A DNA stretch of 64,000 nt from Erwinia sp. E_sp_B01_1 (GCF_036865545.1 NZ_CP142208.1:4712001-4776000), one strand, 5' to 3'. Positions 32,843 through 46,937 are shown, numbered from the stretch's first letter. A program made the numbers and translations. Notes: generated from the letters alone by a model not told the origin.

Positions 32843-33772
32843 TTACCCCTGCTGCTGCAAGAAGCTGTCGGTTTCGCTACGCCACGGCACGGAAGGTTGA
32901 GCACCTGACCGTGTTACCGCAATAGCCGCAGCGGCGTGAGCAAAGCGTACGGCCTCTGCCACGGGTTTCTCTTCCAGCAATGCGGTAATCAATGCGCCGT
33001 TAAAGGTGTCGCCCGCTGCAATGGTATCAACCGCTTTCACTTTAAATCCGGCAATGCGCTGGCCCTGGCCCTGTTCACTCAGCCAGACACCACGGCTGCC
33101 CAACGTAATCAGTACGCTGCCTATGCCTTTATCATGGAGAATACCCGCCGCACGGGCAGCATCCTCATCGGAATCAATATGCACACCGGTCAGCGCTTCC
33201 GCTTCGGTTTCGTTAGGGGTAATCATATCCACCAGCGCCAGCAGTTCTGCCGAAAGAGGCATAGCCGGTGCGGGATTAAGGATCACTTTGGTCTGATGCT
33301 CGCGGGCAATTTTTGCCGCCGCCAGCACGCTATCAAGCGGGGATTCCAGCTGCATCAGTAGCGCATCCGCCTCAGCAATCGTCTGCTTATGTTTTTCAAC
33401 CAGCGCTGGCGTTAACGCCGCATTGGCACCAGCATGGATCGCAATGCTGTTTTCACCTTCACCGTTAACGAAAATCAACGCCACACCGGTAGACTCACCC
33501 GGCACTACGTCGATAGCGGCGATATCAATCTTATCCTCAGCCAGCTGCTGGCGAATGCGCTCACCGATATCATCCTCGCCCACACAGGCAATAAAGGAGA
33601 TAGCGGCACCACTGCGGCCAGCGGCTACCGCCTGGTTTGCCCCTTTCCCGCCAAAGGCTATCTGATACTGCCTGCCGATCACCGTTTCTCCGGGACGAGG
33701 AAACGACGCCAGATTCAGAATGTGATCTGCATTGATGCTGCCAAGGACAGCCAGCTTGCCGGTATTTTTCAT
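32843..33772 (-). CDS. rbsK: Ribokinase
   Basis: PfkB-family kinase converting ribose to ribose-5-phosphate, 309 residues. Signature 1 is GGKGANQAVAAGR near residue 42; signature 2 with the catalytic Asp is DTIAAGDTFNGAL. Preceded by an inverted repeat in the gap to rbsB. Confidence 0.96.
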   Translation of the reverse strand: MKNTGKLAVLGSINADHILNLASFPRPGETVIGRQYQIAFGGKGANQAVAAGRSGAAISFIACVGEDDIGERIRQQLAEDKIDIAAIDVVPGESTGVALIFVNGEGENSIAIHAGANAALTPALVEKHKQTIAEADALLMQLESPLDSVLAAAKIAREHQTKVILNPAPAMPLSAELLALVDMITPNETEAEALTGVHIDSDEDAARAAGILHDKGIGSVLITLGSRGVWLSEQGQGQRIAGFKVKAVDTIAAGDTFNGALITALLEEKPVAEAVRFAHAAAAIAVTRSGAQPSVPWRSETDSFLQQQG

Positions 33773-33792
33773 AAGGGTGTTGTCCGGAAAAG

Positions 33793-33815
33793 GCGCTGCC
33801 TGGAAAAGGCAGCGC
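33793..33815 (-). repeat. Hairpin between rbsB and rbsK
   Basis: GCGCTGCC-N7-GGCAGCGC, an 8-bp GC stem directly after rbsB with no T-run. Such intercistronic hairpins usually protect the upstream mRNA and allow more binding protein than kinase; that role is inferred. Confidence 0.6.
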
Positions 33816-33828
33816 TGGTAGTGCTGAT

Positions 33829-34710
33829 TTATTTAGTGACCAGCTTCAGGTCAACCGGGTTGATAGCCTGAACTTTCTGGTTCTTCAGCACTTTATCAGC
33901 CGTTTGCACGCCGATCATGCCGATTTGCTCAGGCTGCTGAGCCACAGTAGCGGCCAGTTTGCCCCCTTCAACAGCCTTCATGCCATCCGGGGTGCCGTCA
34001 AAGCCGACTACCACAACATCAGATTTACCGGCGGTTTGCAATGCACGCATCGCGCCCAGAGCCATTTCATCATTCTGTGCAAACACAGCCTGCACATCAG
34101 GGTGTGCGGTCAGCAGGTTCTGCATGACGTTCAGACCTTTGGTGCGGTCGAAATCTGCAGGCTGACTGGCCAGGATCTCAAACTTATGCGCATCGGCAGC
34201 CATTTTAAAACCTTCGCCGCGTTCACGAGCGGCAGAAGTGCCGGCAATACCCGACAGTTCGATAATTTTGGCTTTCTCGCCGACTTTTTTGGCGATGAAG
34301 TCACCGGCCATTTTGCCGCCGAAACGGTTATCAGAAGCAACGTGGCTGACAACTTTGCCCTGTGAGGCAACACGGTCAAGCGTGATCACCGGAATGCTGG
34401 CCTGGTTTGCCATCTTCACGGCGTTGCCCACGGCATCGGAATCCGTTGGGTTAATCAGCAGCAGTTTGGTGCCGCGTACGGTCAGATCCTGCACGTTAGC
34501 CAGCTCTTTCGCCGGGTTGTTCTGCGAATCCAGCACCACCAGGTTATAACCCAGTTTGTCCGCTTCTTTCTGCGCGCCATCTTTCAGCGAAACGAAGAAC
34601 GGATTATTCAGCGTGGAAACCACCAGCGCGATAGTCTCTTTCGCCAGTGCGTTAGCGCTTACGGTCAGGCCAAGCAGAACAGCAAGTGCAGTCAGTTTCA
34701 TTTTCATCAT
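33829..34710 (-). CDS. rbsB: Ribose ABC transporter, periplasmic binding protein
   Basis: D-ribose receptor for uptake and chemotaxis. The 293-residue precursor has a signal peptide ending in NALA-KET, then the mature start [32 protein letters not shown] almost identical to E. coli RbsB. Binding-site segments LDRVASQG and [10 protein letters not shown] are present. Starts 19 bases after rbsC. Confidence 0.97.
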   Translation of the reverse strand: MMKMKLTALAVLLGLTVSANALAKETIALVVSTLNNPFFVSLKDGAQKEADKLGYNLVVLDSQNNPAKELANVQDLTVRGTKLLLINPTDSDAVGNAVKMANQASIPVITLDRVASQGKVVSHVASDNRFGGKMAGDFIAKKVGEKAKIIELSGIAGTSAARERGEGFKMAADAHKFEILASQPADFDRTKGLNVMQNLLTAHPDVQAVFAQNDEMALGAMRALQTAGKSDVVVVGFDGTPDGMKAVEGGKLAATVAQQPEQIGMIGVQTADKVLKNQKVQAINPVDLKLVTK

Positions 34711-34729
34711 AAATTCCTGTAGGAGAGTA

Positions 34730-35698
34730 TTATTTACTGCTTTTGTTATCTACCAGCACCGCCAGCAGTATCACCACAGCTTTGACGATCATTTGGTAGT
34801 AAGACGAAACACCGAGCAGGTTCAGCCCGTTATTTAAAAAACCGAGGATCAGGGCACCAATAAGGGTTCCCATAATCCGTCCTTTGCCGCCCGCCAGGCT
34901 GGTACCGCCCAGCACAACCGCTGCGATAGCATCCAGCTCATAGCCGGTGCCTGCCGTTGGCTGAGCAGAAGAGAGACGGGCAACTTCAATGGTGCTGGCC
35001 AGCGCGGCCAGCATACCGGACAGCGCATAAACGATAATTTTGACGCGGTTAACGCTGATGCCGGATAACCGTGTAGCCGCTTCATTGCCACCCAGCGCAT
35101 AGATGTAGCGGCCCAGGCGGGTGTGATGCAGCATGTACCAGGCAGCCAGGAACACCAGCCCCATAATCCACACCGGCGTTGGGATACCCAGCGGGCGACC
35201 AATCCCGAACCAGCCAAGCAGGTCGGCATTGTCGTTAAAGCCGGTGTTCACCGGGCTGCCGTTGGTATAGACCATGGTGACGCCACGCAATAACAGCATC
35301 ATCACCAGCGTGGCAATAAAGGCCTGAACCTTGCCTTTTGCCACTATGGTTCCGGTGATGGCGCCAATAAGGGTGCCCAGCGCCAGCGATGCCACAACGG
35401 CCACCAGCGCATTCACTTCCATACCAACCAGAGAAGCCCCAACCGCTCCGGTTAACGCCAGCAGAGAACCCACGGAAAGGTCGATACCCGACGTCAGGAT
35501 CACCAGCGTCATACCCACAGCCATGATGGCGTTGACCGAGGTCTGCTGGAGAATGTTGAACATATTGTTAAGGGTGAAGAAATTCGGGCTAAGGCTGGAG
35601 ACAATCACGATCAGCACAATCAACGCGATCAGTGATTTTTGCTCCAGCAGCCAGCTTTTGCTGAATACTCGGTTGGCTCGAAGGGTCTGGGTACTCAT
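34730..35698 (-). CDS. rbsC: Ribose ABC transporter permease
   Basis: Inner-membrane channel subunit, 322 residues, about ten hydrophobic segments. Family motif [15 protein letters not shown] and [23 protein letters not shown] are conserved. It overlaps rbsA by four bases, so translation is coupled. Confidence 0.96.
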   Translation of the reverse strand: MSTQTLRANRVFSKSWLLEQKSLIALIVLIVIVSSLSPNFFTLNNMFNILQQTSVNAIMAVGMTLVILTSGIDLSVGSLLALTGAVGASLVGMEVNALVAVVASLALGTLIGAITGTIVAKGKVQAFIATLVMMLLLRGVTMVYTNGSPVNTGFNDNADLLGWFGIGRPLGIPTPVWIMGLVFLAAWYMLHHTRLGRYIYALGGNEAATRLSGISVNRVKIIVYALSGMLAALASTIEVARLSSAQPTAGTGYELDAIAAVVLGGTSLAGGKGRIMGTLIGALILGFLNNGLNLLGVSSYYQMIVKAVVILLAVLVDNKSSK

Positions 35699-37203
35699 GG
35701 TTGTAGCTCCACGCTATGTTGCTTACCGACTGCCGCCGCCATTAACACTTCCTGCGTGGCCTGTTCAATGGGGAAATCTCCGCTCAGTCGCCCTTCATGC
35801 ATCACCAGCACGCGGTCGCTCATGCCCAGCACTTCCGGCATCTCTGAGGAGACAAGGATGATGCTCAGCCCTTCTTCCTTGAACTGGTTGATCAACTGGT
35901 AGATCTCTTTTTTCGCGCCGACGTCCACCCCACGGGTAGGTTCATCCAGAATCAGCACTTTTGGCCGGGTCATCAGCCCACGGGCGATAGCGACCTTTTG
36001 CTGGTTGCCGCCGGAGAGCAGCCCAATGGGTTGCTCCATCGAAGGCGTTTTCACATTGAAGAGTTTGATAAAATCGCTGACCGCCAGCTGCTCTTCCGCG
36101 TGCTTCAGCCTTCCTCCGCTGTGGCTGAAATAGTCCAGCGCCGTCAGAGACATGTTCTCTTTCACCGACATACCGAGCACCAGCCCGTCACGTTTACGAT
36201 CTTCAGAGATATAAACGATGCCGTTTTGCAGACCCTGTTCTGGCGAACGCGTGGTGACCTCTTTACCGTCAAGACTCACGCTTCCGCTGTGGCGGGGCAT
36301 CGCGCCATACAGCACCTTCATTAATTCAGTCCGGCCTGCGCCCATCAGACCCGCCACACCGAGAATTTCACCTTTACGCAGGGTAAAGCTCACGTTATCG
36401 ACGCCAGGTCCGGTGAGGTTTTCGACTTTAAGCCGCACCTCGCCCGGCGCTTTATCCAGACGGGGATACTGCTCTTCAAGCTTGCGGCCCACCATCATTT
36501 CAATCAGCGAATCTTCTGTCAGGGTCTCCACTTCGCGTTCAGCAATAAACTGACCGTCGCGGAAGATGGTGACGTCATCGCAGATCTCGAAGATCTCTTT
36601 CATGCGGTGCGAAATATAGACAATGCCGCATCCCTGCGCCTTCAGCTCGCGGATCACCCGGAACAGCGAAGCCGTTTCGGTATCGGTAAGCGCATCGGTA
36701 GGTTCATCCATCACAATCACTTTTGACTGGTAGCTCAGTACCTTGGCGATCTCAACCATCTGCTGATCGCCAATCGACAGATCGCCCACCAGCTTGTGGC
36801 TGCTGAAGCGCAGATTCAGCCGCTTTAGTAGGAGATCGGCTTCCGCGTGCATCTTGTTCCACTGAATTCGGCCAAAGGCGTTCACAAATTCCCGTCCCAG
36901 AAAGATGTTTTCCGCAATGCTGAGCTGGGGGATCAGGTTCAGTTCCTGATGGATGATGCCGATCCCGGCTTCCTGAGACGCTTTGGGACCATTGAATGAG
37001 ACCTCGTTACCCAGCCATCTGATGGTGCCCGCATCACGCGGATAGATTCCGGTCATCACCTTCATCATGGTGGATTTTCCGGCGCCATTTTCACCCACCA
37101 GCGCCATCACGCGCCCCGGATAAACCGAGAGTGCAGCCCCAGAGAGCGCCTTCACGCCGGGGAAGGATTTATCAATGCCTTGCAGTTGCAGTAAAGGTTG
37201 CAT
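35695..37203 (-). CDS. rbsA: Ribose ABC transporter, double ATP-binding protein
   Basis: CUT2-class ATPase, 502 residues with two fused domains. Walker A of domain 1 is GENGAGKST; domain 2 has the degenerate GLMGAGRTE with LSGGNQQK signature and [11 protein letters not shown]alker B. Seven bases follow rbsD. A close paralogue of the ery ATPase at 6498-8036. Confidence 0.97.
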   Translation of the reverse strand: MQPLLQLQGIDKSFPGVKALSGAALSVYPGRVMALVGENGAGKSTMMKVMTGIYPRDAGTIRWLGNEVSFNGPKASQEAGIGIIHQELNLIPQLSIAENIFLGREFVNAFGRIQWNKMHAEADLLLKRLNLRFSSHKLVGDLSIGDQQMVEIAKVLSYQSKVIVMDEPTDALTDTETASLFRVIRELKAQGCGIVYISHRMKEIFEICDDVTIFRDGQFIAEREVETLTEDSLIEMMVGRKLEEQYPRLDKAPGEVRLKVENLTGPGVDNVSFTLRKGEILGVAGLMGAGRTELMKVLYGAMPRHSGSVSLDGKEVTTRSPEQGLQNGIVYISEDRKRDGLVLGMSVKENMSLTALDYFSHSGGRLKHAEEQLAVSDFIKLFNVKTPSMEQPIGLLSGGNQQKVAIARGLMTRPKVLILDEPTRGVDVGAKKEIYQLINQFKEEGLSIILVSSEMPEVLGMSDRVLVMHEGRLSGDFPIEQATQEVLMAAAVGKQHSVELQP

Positions 37204-37210
37204 GATCGCC

Positions 37211-37630
37211 TCAGAAGGTCACGCCAGCGCACAGGATGATGTTCGCGTAGGGGGAACATTCCCCACTGCGGATCACCGCATGGCTGCGCTGAGTTTGCTG
37301 TTTGAACTGTTCATGACTGACGTACTGGATAGAAAGGGTGTTTCCCTGATGTTGCTGCAGCAAGTCGAGCAGGGCTAACAGCTCGCTATGGAGTTGAGGA
37401 TTGTGAGTTTTGATCTCTTCCGCGATGACTGCACTTTCTACCTGCATCTCTTCGGTTACGGCCTGCACCACCTGCATAAAGCTGGGAATACCTTTCATCA
37501 GGGCCAGATCGATACGCTGTGTTCCGATCGGGATCGGTAAGCCAGCATCGCCTATTACCAGGCTGTCGGTATGCCCCAGGCGGGAGACCAGGGACGAAAT
37601 TTCAGAATTCAGTAAGGTGCCTTTTTTCAT
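37211..37630 (-). CDS. rbsD: D-ribose pyranase
   Basis: Converts beta-pyranose to beta-furanose ribose, the substrate form of ribokinase; 139 residues as in E. coli. The N-terminal [34 protein letters not shown] contains the conserved catalytic His, and [14 protein letters not shown] closes the C-terminus. First gene of rbsDACBKR. Confidence 0.96.
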   Translation of the reverse strand: MKKGTLLNSEISSLVSRLGHTDSLVIGDAGLPIPIGTQRIDLALMKGIPSFMQVVQAVTEEMQVESAVIAEEIKTHNPQLHSELLALLDLLQQHQGNTLSIQYVSHEQFKQQTQRSHAVIRSGECSPYANIILCAGVTF

Positions 37631-37642
37631 CTTTCACTCCAG

Positions 37643-37736
37643 AGCGAAACGTTTCGCTGATCGGGAGTGTATGAGAGGTAGAGGCGAAAACAACGGGCAA
37701 AGCATGAAATTGTGATCGCCATCGAAACGTTTCGCT
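37643..37736 (-). promoter_or_regulatory. rbs promoter with two RbsR operators
   Basis: Operator 1: AGCGAAACGTTTCGCT, a perfect palindrome at 37643-37658, just downstream of the promoter. Operator 2: CGAAACGTTTCG at 37723-37734, centre 78 bases further upstream. Promoter: -35 TTGTTT (37688-37693), 16-base spacer, -10 TACACT (37666-37671). A TGTGA half site at 37711-37715 suggests CRP control. Two palindromes bracketing the promoter suggest looping by RbsR. Confidence 0.85.
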
Positions 37737-37788
37737 GTCGCGTGGCGAAGTTTGACTTAAGGTATTTAATTGGCAGGGCGAGGGGGAC

Positions 37789-37808
37789 TGGCCGGCAGTA
37801 ACCGGCCA
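37789..37808 (-). repeat. Hairpin after budC
   Basis: TGGCCGG-N6-CCGGCCA, a 7-bp GC stem 13 bases beyond the budC stop. No T-run follows on the minus strand, so it is at best a weak or Rho-assisted terminator. Confidence 0.5.
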
Positions 37809-37820
37809 TATTAAGCGGAA

Positions 37821-40292
<2,472 letters not shown>

Positions 40293-40310
40293 CATCACTC
40301 CTTAGGGGAA

Positions 40311-41093
40311 TTAGCTCTCTACAGAACGAATGGCTGAATCGAGGTTGTCGGGATTCAGGTTGGCCTGCAGAAAATCACGGTCTTCGGGCAGGTCGATCAC
40401 CAGCTTGCTGATTTCTCCAAAGGTCAGTACGCCCTCTTCAAGCTGATAATCAAGCAGATGTCCGCCGCCCTGACGATCGTCGGTAATAAAGTGTTCGTGA
40501 TAGCCCGCGACGTTAATGCCCTGCATATACTGCGGCGTACGGAAGCCAATCAGCACGCCGTTGCGCTGGCTGAAATGGAAGGTGGGCTGCTGGCCAAGCA
40601 CTTCCGGCATGGAGCGATAAGGGCGGTGCTGGCAGGGAACGGTACGGGTCTCGGCGGCTGAAAAACGGCCATCAATGCGCAAGGCACAGAACTGATTATC
40701 GGAAGTGACCTGACTGTCGATAATGTCGTGAATTGCCTGGCGGCTGGCAGGCTTACTAAAATGATGGCGATGCTGCGGCCGGAAGAACGTCATCACCGCA
40801 AAGGGCGTTTTCTGGTGCGGGCTGGCTTCCCGCGCGCTGCCGTCAGAGCGCAGTTGATAGACTTCGCTGTCGAAGGCGATCAGTTCTCCATCAAGCTGGT
40901 TAAACGTTCCCAGTCCGAAATCCCCTTTTTTCAGCAGATCGGCCACCGTGATGCTGCCATCGTAAACTCCGCTGAGCAACGCGCTCATCAGGGAGGTCTG
41001 ATAGATTACGCTTTCTGGCTTATGCTGCTGCAATGCACTGACGGTCGACGCCAACTGTTGCTCACATAAACAGTCAGTTACAGAATGTTTCAT
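40311..41093 (-). CDS. budA: Alpha-acetolactate decarboxylase
   Basis: Converts alpha-acetolactate to acetoin, 260 residues. The zinc-ligand region GYHEHFITDDRQGGGHLLDY is intact, as is the glutamate-containing GLGTFNQLDGELIAFD. First gene of the bud operon, divergent from the LysR gene with 103 bases between them. Confidence 0.95.
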   Translation of the reverse strand: MKHSVTDCLCEQQLASTVSALQQHKPESVIYQTSLMSALLSGVYDGSITVADLLKKGDFGLGTFNQLDGELIAFDSEVYQLRSDGSAREASPHQKTPFAVMTFFRPQHRHHFSKPASRQAIHDIIDSQVTSDNQFCALRIDGRFSAAETRTVPCQHRPYRSMPEVLGQQPTFHFSQRNGVLIGFRTPQYMQGINVAGYHEHFITDDRQGGGHLLDYQLEEGVLTFGEISKLVIDLPEDRDFLQANLNPDNLDSAIRSVES

Positions 41094-41196
41094 GGCATCC
41101 TCGCGGCTTTATAGTTAAGAATCATTAACAGGATGTTGACTCGATTCAGGCGCGGGTACCAATATAGGAAAGCCATCACTTTGAGACGTTTTTGAT

Positions 41197-42126
41197 ATGG
41201 AACTTCGCCATCTGCGCTATTTCGTTGCCGTTGCCCAAACCCACAACTTTACCAGGGCCGCAGAGATGCTGGGAATTTCCCAGCCGCCCCTGAGCCAGCA
41301 AATCCTGCGGCTGGAGCGGGAAATTGGCTTACCTTTATTGAAAAGGTTGACCCGTAGCGTTGAACTGACTGAAGCCGGGGAGGCGTTTTACCAGGATGCG
41401 TGCCAGATCCTGGAGCTGACCGGTCATGCGCTGGAAAAAGCGAAGGGGATTGCCCGTGGCGTCAGTGGGCGGCTTTCGCTGGGTTTCGCCAGTTCAGTGG
41501 CCTTTCATGCCGGGGTTTTCACTCTGCTGAAGGATTTTCAGACGCGCTATCCGGAGATGACGTTGTCCACGCGTGAGCAGAATATGGCATCGCTGATGCA
41601 CGATTTGCAGGAGGGTTTGCTGGATGCGGCCTTTGTCCGTCTGCCCTGTGAAAGCAGTAAAGCCTTTAATCTGAAGGTGATAGCCAGTGAGAAAATGCTG
41701 GTGGCTCTCCCACCGGGGCATCACCTGGCGGGGGAAGCGAGGGTGTCGCTGGAACACCTGGCTGATGAAGCACTGATTTTGTTTCCACAGGAAGTGGCGC
41801 CCAGCCTGTATGAACTGATTGTCAGCGCCTGCCTGCGGGCGGGTTTTCAACCTAAAACCGCTCAGCAGGCGCCTCAGATTGCCTCAGCCATTGGCAGGGT
41901 GGCCAGCGGAGTGGGCTTTACCATCGTGCCGGAATCGCTCGGCTGTATCCGCCATCCTGGCGTCACATTTCATCCTGTTGATGATGCGGTGCTGAACAGC
42001 GATATCGCGCTGGCCTGGCGCAGGCTGGATCGCTCACCTGCGGTGCTGCATCTGGTCGCCATGCTGGCCAGCACCAGACAGGGGACTCTCCCCCTGCGGC
42101 GGACGTTTAGCCCTGGATTTTTCTGA
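41197..42126 (+). CDS. budR: LysR-family activator of the bud operon
   Basis: LysR regulator of 309 residues. The N-terminal helix-turn-helix is NFTRAAEMLGISQPPLSQQILRLEREIGLPLLKR; an effector domain follows. Divergent position next to budA is the same as BudR in Klebsiella, which activates the operon in response to acetate and low oxygen. The last 20 bases overlap the end of convergent ygiW. Confidence 0.88.
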   Translation: MELRHLRYFVAVAQTHNFTRAAEMLGISQPPLSQQILRLEREIGLPLLKRLTRSVELTEAGEAFYQDACQILELTGHALEKAKGIARGVSGRLSLGFASSVAFHAGVFTLLKDFQTRYPEMTLSTREQNMASLMHDLQEGLLDAAFVRLPCESSKAFNLKVIASEKMLVALPPGHHLAGEARVSLEHLADEALILFPQEVAPSLYELIVSACLRAGFQPKTAQQAPQIASAIGRVASGVGFTIVPESLGCIRHPGVTFHPVDDAVLNSDIALAWRRLDRSPAVLHLVAMLASTRQGTLPLRRTFSPGFF

Positions 42127-42508
42127 CCTGTTTCACGTCCAGTTCAAGCGAGTTGAAGTCTTTATCCAGTTTCCCCTGCAGCTCGACTTTGTCGGCAGGG
42201 GTAATGGTTTGCCCATCCCAGCGCTTGTGATCGATCTCAACGTTCATCGTGCCTGTGGCATCACGGAAAGTGTAGTCTTCATCACCCACACGCTTTTCAA
42301 TCTGACCACGCAGGGTCACCCAGGCATCATCCTTCATATCCTGAGCCTGTTTCACCGTAGCTACCGTACCATTCGGGCCAGAAAATCCGCCATTCTGTAC
42401 CACGGCAGGCGAGCCATTCTGGTCAACGAAGCCCCCGTTCTGAGCAGCAAGAACCGGCATCGAAACCAGAGCGGTAATAGCGAGTAGTGCAGCGGTCTTT
42501 TTCATCAT
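42107..42508 (-). CDS. ygiW: Periplasmic OB-fold stress protein YgiW
   Basis: BOF-family protein with a signal peptide (KKTAALLAITALVSMPVLA) and an OB-fold domain GGFSGPNGTVATVKQAQDMKDDAWVTLRGQIEKRVGDEDYTF. In related bacteria it is induced by stress and linked to QseBC. Two adjacent ATG codons (42508, 42505) follow AAAGGTG; either could start the protein. It is divergent from qseB, the E. coli arrangement. An internal repeat QNGGF (three near-copies) precedes the domain. Confidence 0.93.
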   Translation of the reverse strand: MMKKTAALLAITALVSMPVLAAQNGGFVDQNGSPAVVQNGGFSGPNGTVATVKQAQDMKDDAWVTLRGQIEKRVGDEDYTFRDATGTMNVEIDHKRWDGQTITPADKVELQGKLDKDFNSLELDVKQVRKIQG

Positions 42509-42725
42509 AGTCACCTTTATTCCCTTGAGGATGGCAGTCAATACTGCGCGGATTTGTTGTCTTCGGGAGCCAGTTAACCACAGGGTTCTTAACAGGATCT
42601 TAAGAACCCGGGCCCAGGGATTTTATTTATTTAAACTGGCGAAAAGCGTCGAATTTCGGCGATATACGCTGTACAACAGCCCTTGCTGTCTCGTATAAAG
42701 CGGGGACTCACACAAGGAATTCATC

Positions 42726-43388
42726 ATGCGTATTTTAGTCATTGAGGACGACCGGCTGATAGGCGACGGGATCAAAGCAGGACTGATCAAACTTGGGTTC
42801 AGCGTCGACTGGTTTATGGAGGGCAGAGAGGGACTTACTGCACTCGGCGCAGCACCTTATGATGCCGTGGTACTGGATCTGAGCCTGCCGGGCATGGACG
42901 GCCTGGAGATCCTGCGCCAGTGGCGCCAGCAGGGCCAGGATGAGCCGGTGCTGATCCTCACCGCGCGGGATGCGCTGGAACAACGCGTGAAGGGTCTGCA
43001 ACAGGGCGCCGACGACTACCTTTGTAAACCTTTCGCCCTGAGTGAAGTGGCCGCCCGGCTACAGGCGTTAATTCGCCGCCGTCATGGTCAGCTCCAACCG
43101 ACACTCAGCCACGGTGCGGTAGTGATGGAATGTGCATCGCATACCGTAACGCTGAACGGCGAGCCTCTGCCGCTGAAATCCCGCGAGCTGGCCCTGCTTG
43201 AACTGTTCCTGATGAATACTGGCCGGGTGCTGACCCGCGCTCAGCTGGAAGAAAAACTCTACGGCTGGGATGAGGATGTCTCCAGCAATGCCGTGGAAGT
43301 CCATATCCACCATTTACGTAAGAAGCTGGGCAGCCAGTTTATCCGCACCGTTCATGGCGTGGGTTACACGCTGGGAGAACCGGTTTGA
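42726..43388 (+). CDS. qseB: Two-component response regulator QseB
   Basis: OmpR-type regulator of 220 residues. Receiver domain with [10 protein letters not shown], phosphoacceptor Asp in [12 protein letters not shown] (about residue 51) and the conserved Lys in DDYLCKPF; the C-terminal winged helix ends [23 protein letters not shown]. Four-base overlap with qseC. The 217-base gap to ygiW should hold the divergent promoters. Confidence 0.94.
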   Translation: MRILVIEDDRLIGDGIKAGLIKLGFSVDWFMEGREGLTALGAAPYDAVVLDLSLPGMDGLEILRQWRQQGQDEPVLILTARDALEQRVKGLQQGADDYLCKPFALSEVAARLQALIRRRHGQLQPTLSHGAVVMECASHTVTLNGEPLPLKSRELALLELFLMNTGRVLTRAQLEEKLYGWDEDVSSNAVEVHIHHLRKKLGSQFIRTVHGVGYTLGEPV

Positions 43389-44731
43389 TTCGTCTGAGTT
43401 TACGGCTGCGGCTGATGCTGGGCTTTTTACTGCTGACCCTGATCTGCTGGGGAAGCGCGGGTATCGGCTCCTGGTGGCAGACCCGGCACAAAATTAACCA
43501 GCTGTTTGATACCCAGCAGATGCTGTTCGCCAAACGGCTGGCGACGATGAATCCGGAACAGGCTGGCCATGAGCCGCTGACCCTGCCCAAAACTAAAAAA
43601 CTGGTCAGGCACCATCGTGGCGATCAGGAAGATGATGCGCTGGCCTTTGCTCTCTTCACCCAGGACGGCAGGATGGTGATGAACGATGGTGATAACGGCA
43701 AAGATTTCCTGTTTCACTACCAGCGTAACGGCTTCACCGACGGCAAACTTAAAGGTGATGACGATCTGTGGCGTATGGTCTGGCTCAGCACGCCGGACAA
43801 CAGGTACGTGGTAGTGGTCGGTCAGGAGTGGGAATACCGTGACGACATGACCCGGGATATTGTGCAGGCCAACCTCTGGCCGTGGCTTTTTGCCCTGCCG
43901 GTGATGGTGATCCTGCTGCTGTGGCTGGTAACCCACGAACTGGCTCCCCTGAAGCGCATAGCCAGTCAGTTACGTCACCGCTCCCCCGATGAGCAGATGC
44001 CTCTGGATGAGAAGCGGGTTCCTCAGGAGGTCCGTCCGCTGGTGGAAGAGCTGAACGCTCTGTTTACCCGCATTGCTGACATGCTGGTCCGCGAACGTCG
44101 CTTTACCTCTGATGCGGCACATGAACTGCGAAGCCCGCTGGCCGCGCTGAAGGTCCAGACGGAAGTAGCCCAGCTCGCGCACGACGATCGGGCGATGCGC
44201 CATCATGCACTGAGCAATCTGGATGCCGGAATCGATCGCGCTACCCGGCTGGTGGATCAGTTGCTGACGCTTTCAAGGCTGGAGAGTGGAGATGAACTGG
44301 AGAAGCAGCCTGTTGATTTAGAACAGCTTTTGCAGCAGGCGGTGGTGGATCACTACAGTAAGGCACAGGCCGCGGGAGTGGAGATTGAACTGGAGGCGCA
44401 AAGGGTTCCGGTCATCAAAATGGGCCACCCGCTGCTGCTGGCGTTGATGGTGCGTAATCTGCTGGATAACGCCATCCGCTACAGCCAGGCTGGTGGAAAC
44501 GTGCAGTTGAAGCTGGAGATGCGCAGTATTGAGGTGCTGGACAAGGGCCCGGGCGTGACGGAAGCGTCACTGGCAAGAATTGGCGAACGGTTTTACCGGC
44601 CGCCGGGGCAGGAGAAATCGGGTAGCGGCCTGGGCCTTTCAATAGTCAGCAATGTAGCCCGGCTGCATGGGATGCGGGCCAGCTTTGCCAACCGCAGCGA
44701 AGGGGGCTTTGCCGTGCGGATCGACTGGTAG
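43385..44731 (+). CDS. qseC: Two-component sensor kinase QseC
   Basis: Inner-membrane histidine kinase of 448 residues. First membrane segment at about residues 10-30, a periplasmic domain, second segment near 160-180 ([15 protein letters not shown]), HAMP region, H-box [22 protein letters not shown] box [17 protein letters not shown] and [10 protein letters not shown]. coli QseC responds to quorum and host signals; ligand here not shown. Confidence 0.94.
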   Translation: MIRLSLRLRLMLGFLLLTLICWGSAGIGSWWQTRHKINQLFDTQQMLFAKRLATMNPEQAGHEPLTLPKTKKLVRHHRGDQEDDALAFALFTQDGRMVMNDGDNGKDFLFHYQRNGFTDGKLKGDDDLWRMVWLSTPDNRYVVVVGQEWEYRDDMTRDIVQANLWPWLFALPVMVILLLWLVTHELAPLKRIASQLRHRSPDEQMPLDEKRVPQEVRPLVEELNALFTRIADMLVRERRFTSDAAHELRSPLAALKVQTEVAQLAHDDRAMRHHALSNLDAGIDRATRLVDQLLTLSRLESGDELEKQPVDLEQLLQQAVVDHYSKAQAAGVEIELEAQRVPVIKMGHPLLLALMVRNLLDNAIRYSQAGGNVQLKLEMRSIEVLDKGPGVTEASLARIGERFYRPPGQEKSGSGLGLSIVSNVARLHGMRASFANRSEGGFAVRIDW

Positions 44732-44776
44732 CAAACCGGTATTTCGTGCTCAAGAGTAAAGAGCCGCAACAGAGAC

Positions 44777-44802
44777 AAAAAAGGGCCTTTCGGCCCTTTT
44801 TT
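44777..44802. terminator. Bidirectional terminator between qseC and kup
   Basis: AAAAAAGGGCC-loop-GGCCCTTTTTT between two convergent genes; runs of six A and six T allow it to work on both strands. Confidence 0.92.
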
Positions 44803-44818
44803 GCTGATTCAGCCAGGG

Positions 44819-46687
44819 TTAAATCTCAACCTGCGTTCCCAGCTCAATCACCCTGTTAGGCGGGATTTTGAACTGATCCGGTGCGCGCAGGGCGTTCTTC
44901 TGCAGCATCAGGAACAGTTTGCCTCGCAGGCGCAGATACCAGGGCCGCTTACCGATAATCAGCGACTCATGTGACATAAAGAAGGAGGTTTCCATCATCC
45001 GGCAGCTCAACCCTTCCAGGCCACAGCGGTGGAAAATTTCTTCCACATTCGGCGTTTCACGCCAGCCATAGCTGGCAACCACGCGCCAGAAGGTAGGCGA
45101 AAGCTGTTCGAGCGTGACACGCCGGATATTGTGCACGTAAGGCGCATCTTCCGTGCGCAGCGTCAGCAGCACCACGCGCTCATGCAGCACTTTGTTGTGC
45201 TTTAGATTATGCAGCATGGCAAAAGGGATCCCGTTCAGCGCACGGGACATATATACCGCCGTGCCCGGTACACGCACCGGAGGGGATTTTTCCAGCGAGG
45301 CGATCATCGCCTCCAGAGAATTCCCGTGTTCATGCATCCGTCGCAGCAGGCGGAATCGCTCGCTTTTCCAGGTGGTCATAATGACAAACATCACCAGCGC
45401 CAGGCAGAGCGGCAGCCAGCCACCGGAGAAAATTTTCACCAGGTTGGCTGAGAATAACGAGACATCAATACACAGCATCGCTAACAGTACCGCCAGCACC
45501 AGATAACGGTTCCAGTGCCAGTTTTTGATCGCCACCGTGGTACACAGGATGGAGGTAAGCACCATGGTGCCGGTCACTGCAATGCCGTAGGCCGCTGCCA
45601 GGTTACTGGAGTGTTCGAAGCCCACAATCACGATGACCACCGCAAAGTAGAGCAGCCAGTTGATCACCGGGATATAAATCTGACCGGATTCTTCTTCTGA
45701 AGTGTGCACGATACGCATCGGTGGCAGATAGCCCAGACGCACAGCCTGACGGGTCAGCGAGAAGACACCGGAAATCACCGCCTGGGAAGCGATAACCGTC
45801 GCCAGCGTGGCCAGAATCAGCATCGGGATCAGCGCCCAGTCCGGAGCCAGCAGGAAGAACGGGTTTTTAATCGCTTCAGGATGTTTCAGCAGCAGCGCAC
45901 CCTGACCGAAGTAGTTCAGCGTCAACGAAGGCAGAACCACAACAAACCACGCCAGGCGAATCGGGAATTTGCCAAAGTGACCCATATCCGCATACAGCGC
46001 TTCCACCCCGGTGATCGCCAGCACCACAGCGCCAAGCGCAAAGAAGGAGACTTCTTTATATTCCATAAAGAAGTGCATTGCCCAGTAAGGATTCAGCGCG
46101 TGGAGGACATCGGGATTGTTCATAATACTGCGGGCGCCAAGCACGGCCAGCACAATGAACCACAGCAACATCACTGGCGCGAACAGTTTACCCACCATGC
46201 CAGTGCCATGTTTCTGGATCATAAAGAGCAGCGTCAGCACGGCGATCGCCATAGGCACGATATAAGTATCAAGCGCCGGTGCCGCAATCTCCAGGCCTTC
46301 AATGGCTGACAGCACCGATACGGCTGGGGTAATCACCACCTCGCCATAGAAAAAGCTGCCGCCAATCAGCCCCATAATCACCAGCACCGCCGTGGTTCTG
46401 GCCCCGGTATTACGGCCTGCCAGCGACATCAGCGTCAGAATTCCCCCTTCCCCGGCATTATCAGCACGCATGACGTAGCTGATGTACTTCAGGGAGACCA
46501 CCAGCACCAGCAGCCAGAAAATCAGCGAAAGAAAGCCAAAGACCGCATCACGTTCGACACCAAAGCCGAACTGGCCGGACAGACATTCACGAAGGGTATA
46601 AAGAGGGCTGGTACCAATATCGCCATAGACAACGCCGATTGCCGCTAAGGTAACGGCACCGAGGGACTGCTTTTTCTCAGAACTCAT
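44819..46687 (-). CDS. kup: Low-affinity potassium transporter Kup
   Basis: KUP/HAK/KT potassium:proton symporter, 622 residues. About twelve membrane segments in the first two thirds, then a cytoplasmic C-terminal domain. The conserved [19 protein letters not shown] and GALLL...[20 protein letters not shown] regions are present. The ATG at 46687 gives the E. coli length; an upstream extension of 14 codons is possible but unsupported. Confidence 0.96.
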   Translation of the reverse strand: MSSEKKQSLGAVTLAAIGVVYGDIGTSPLYTLRECLSGQFGFGVERDAVFGFLSLIFWLLVLVVSLKYISYVMRADNAGEGGILTLMSLAGRNTGARTTAVLVIMGLIGGSFFYGEVVITPAVSVLSAIEGLEIAAPALDTYIVPMAIAVLTLLFMIQKHGTGMVGKLFAPVMLLWFIVLAVLGARSIMNNPDVLHALNPYWAMHFFMEYKEVSFFALGAVVLAITGVEALYADMGHFGKFPIRLAWFVVVLPSLTLNYFGQGALLLKHPEAIKNPFFLLAPDWALIPMLILATLATVIASQAVISGVFSLTRQAVRLGYLPPMRIVHTSEEESGQIYIPVINWLLYFAVVIVIVGFEHSSNLAAAYGIAVTGTMVLTSILCTTVAIKNWHWNRYLVLAVLLAMLCIDVSLFSANLVKIFSGGWLPLCLALVMFVIMTTWKSERFRLLRRMHEHGNSLEAMIASLEKSPPVRVPGTAVYMSRALNGIPFAMLHNLKHNKVLHERVVLLTLRTEDAPYVHNIRRVTLEQLSPTFWRVVASYGWRETPNVEEIFHRCGLEGLSCRMMETSFFMSHESLIIGKRPWYLRLRGKLFLMLQKNALRAPDQFKIPPNRVIELGTQVEI

Positions 46688-46937
46688 AGACAGGTCTTTT
46701 GTTGGGATCCGTAACGCGGAATTGCGCACAGCTCATCAAGCCATCAAAACGCGCACAGTATGCACGATTCATCATGAATGCCTATTCTTAATTGCGTTAA
46801 GAGAAGTGACCAGGCTGTGCTGGGTCACTCTTTGACAAGAAAAAAGCTGACTCGTATCAACTCTTTCAAGCATCATAGCCAGTAGTGTATGCGCTCGCCA
46901 GTCGCGGTGCTGGCCGGACCGTAAAAAGGATGAATGT
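46688..46937. promoter_or_regulatory. Divergent region between kup and ravA
   Basis: 250 bases holding the promoters of both genes. AGTGACC/GGTCACT (46805-46829) forms a hairpin or a 25-base operator-like palindrome. No confident -35/-10 pairs were found. Confidence 0.4.
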
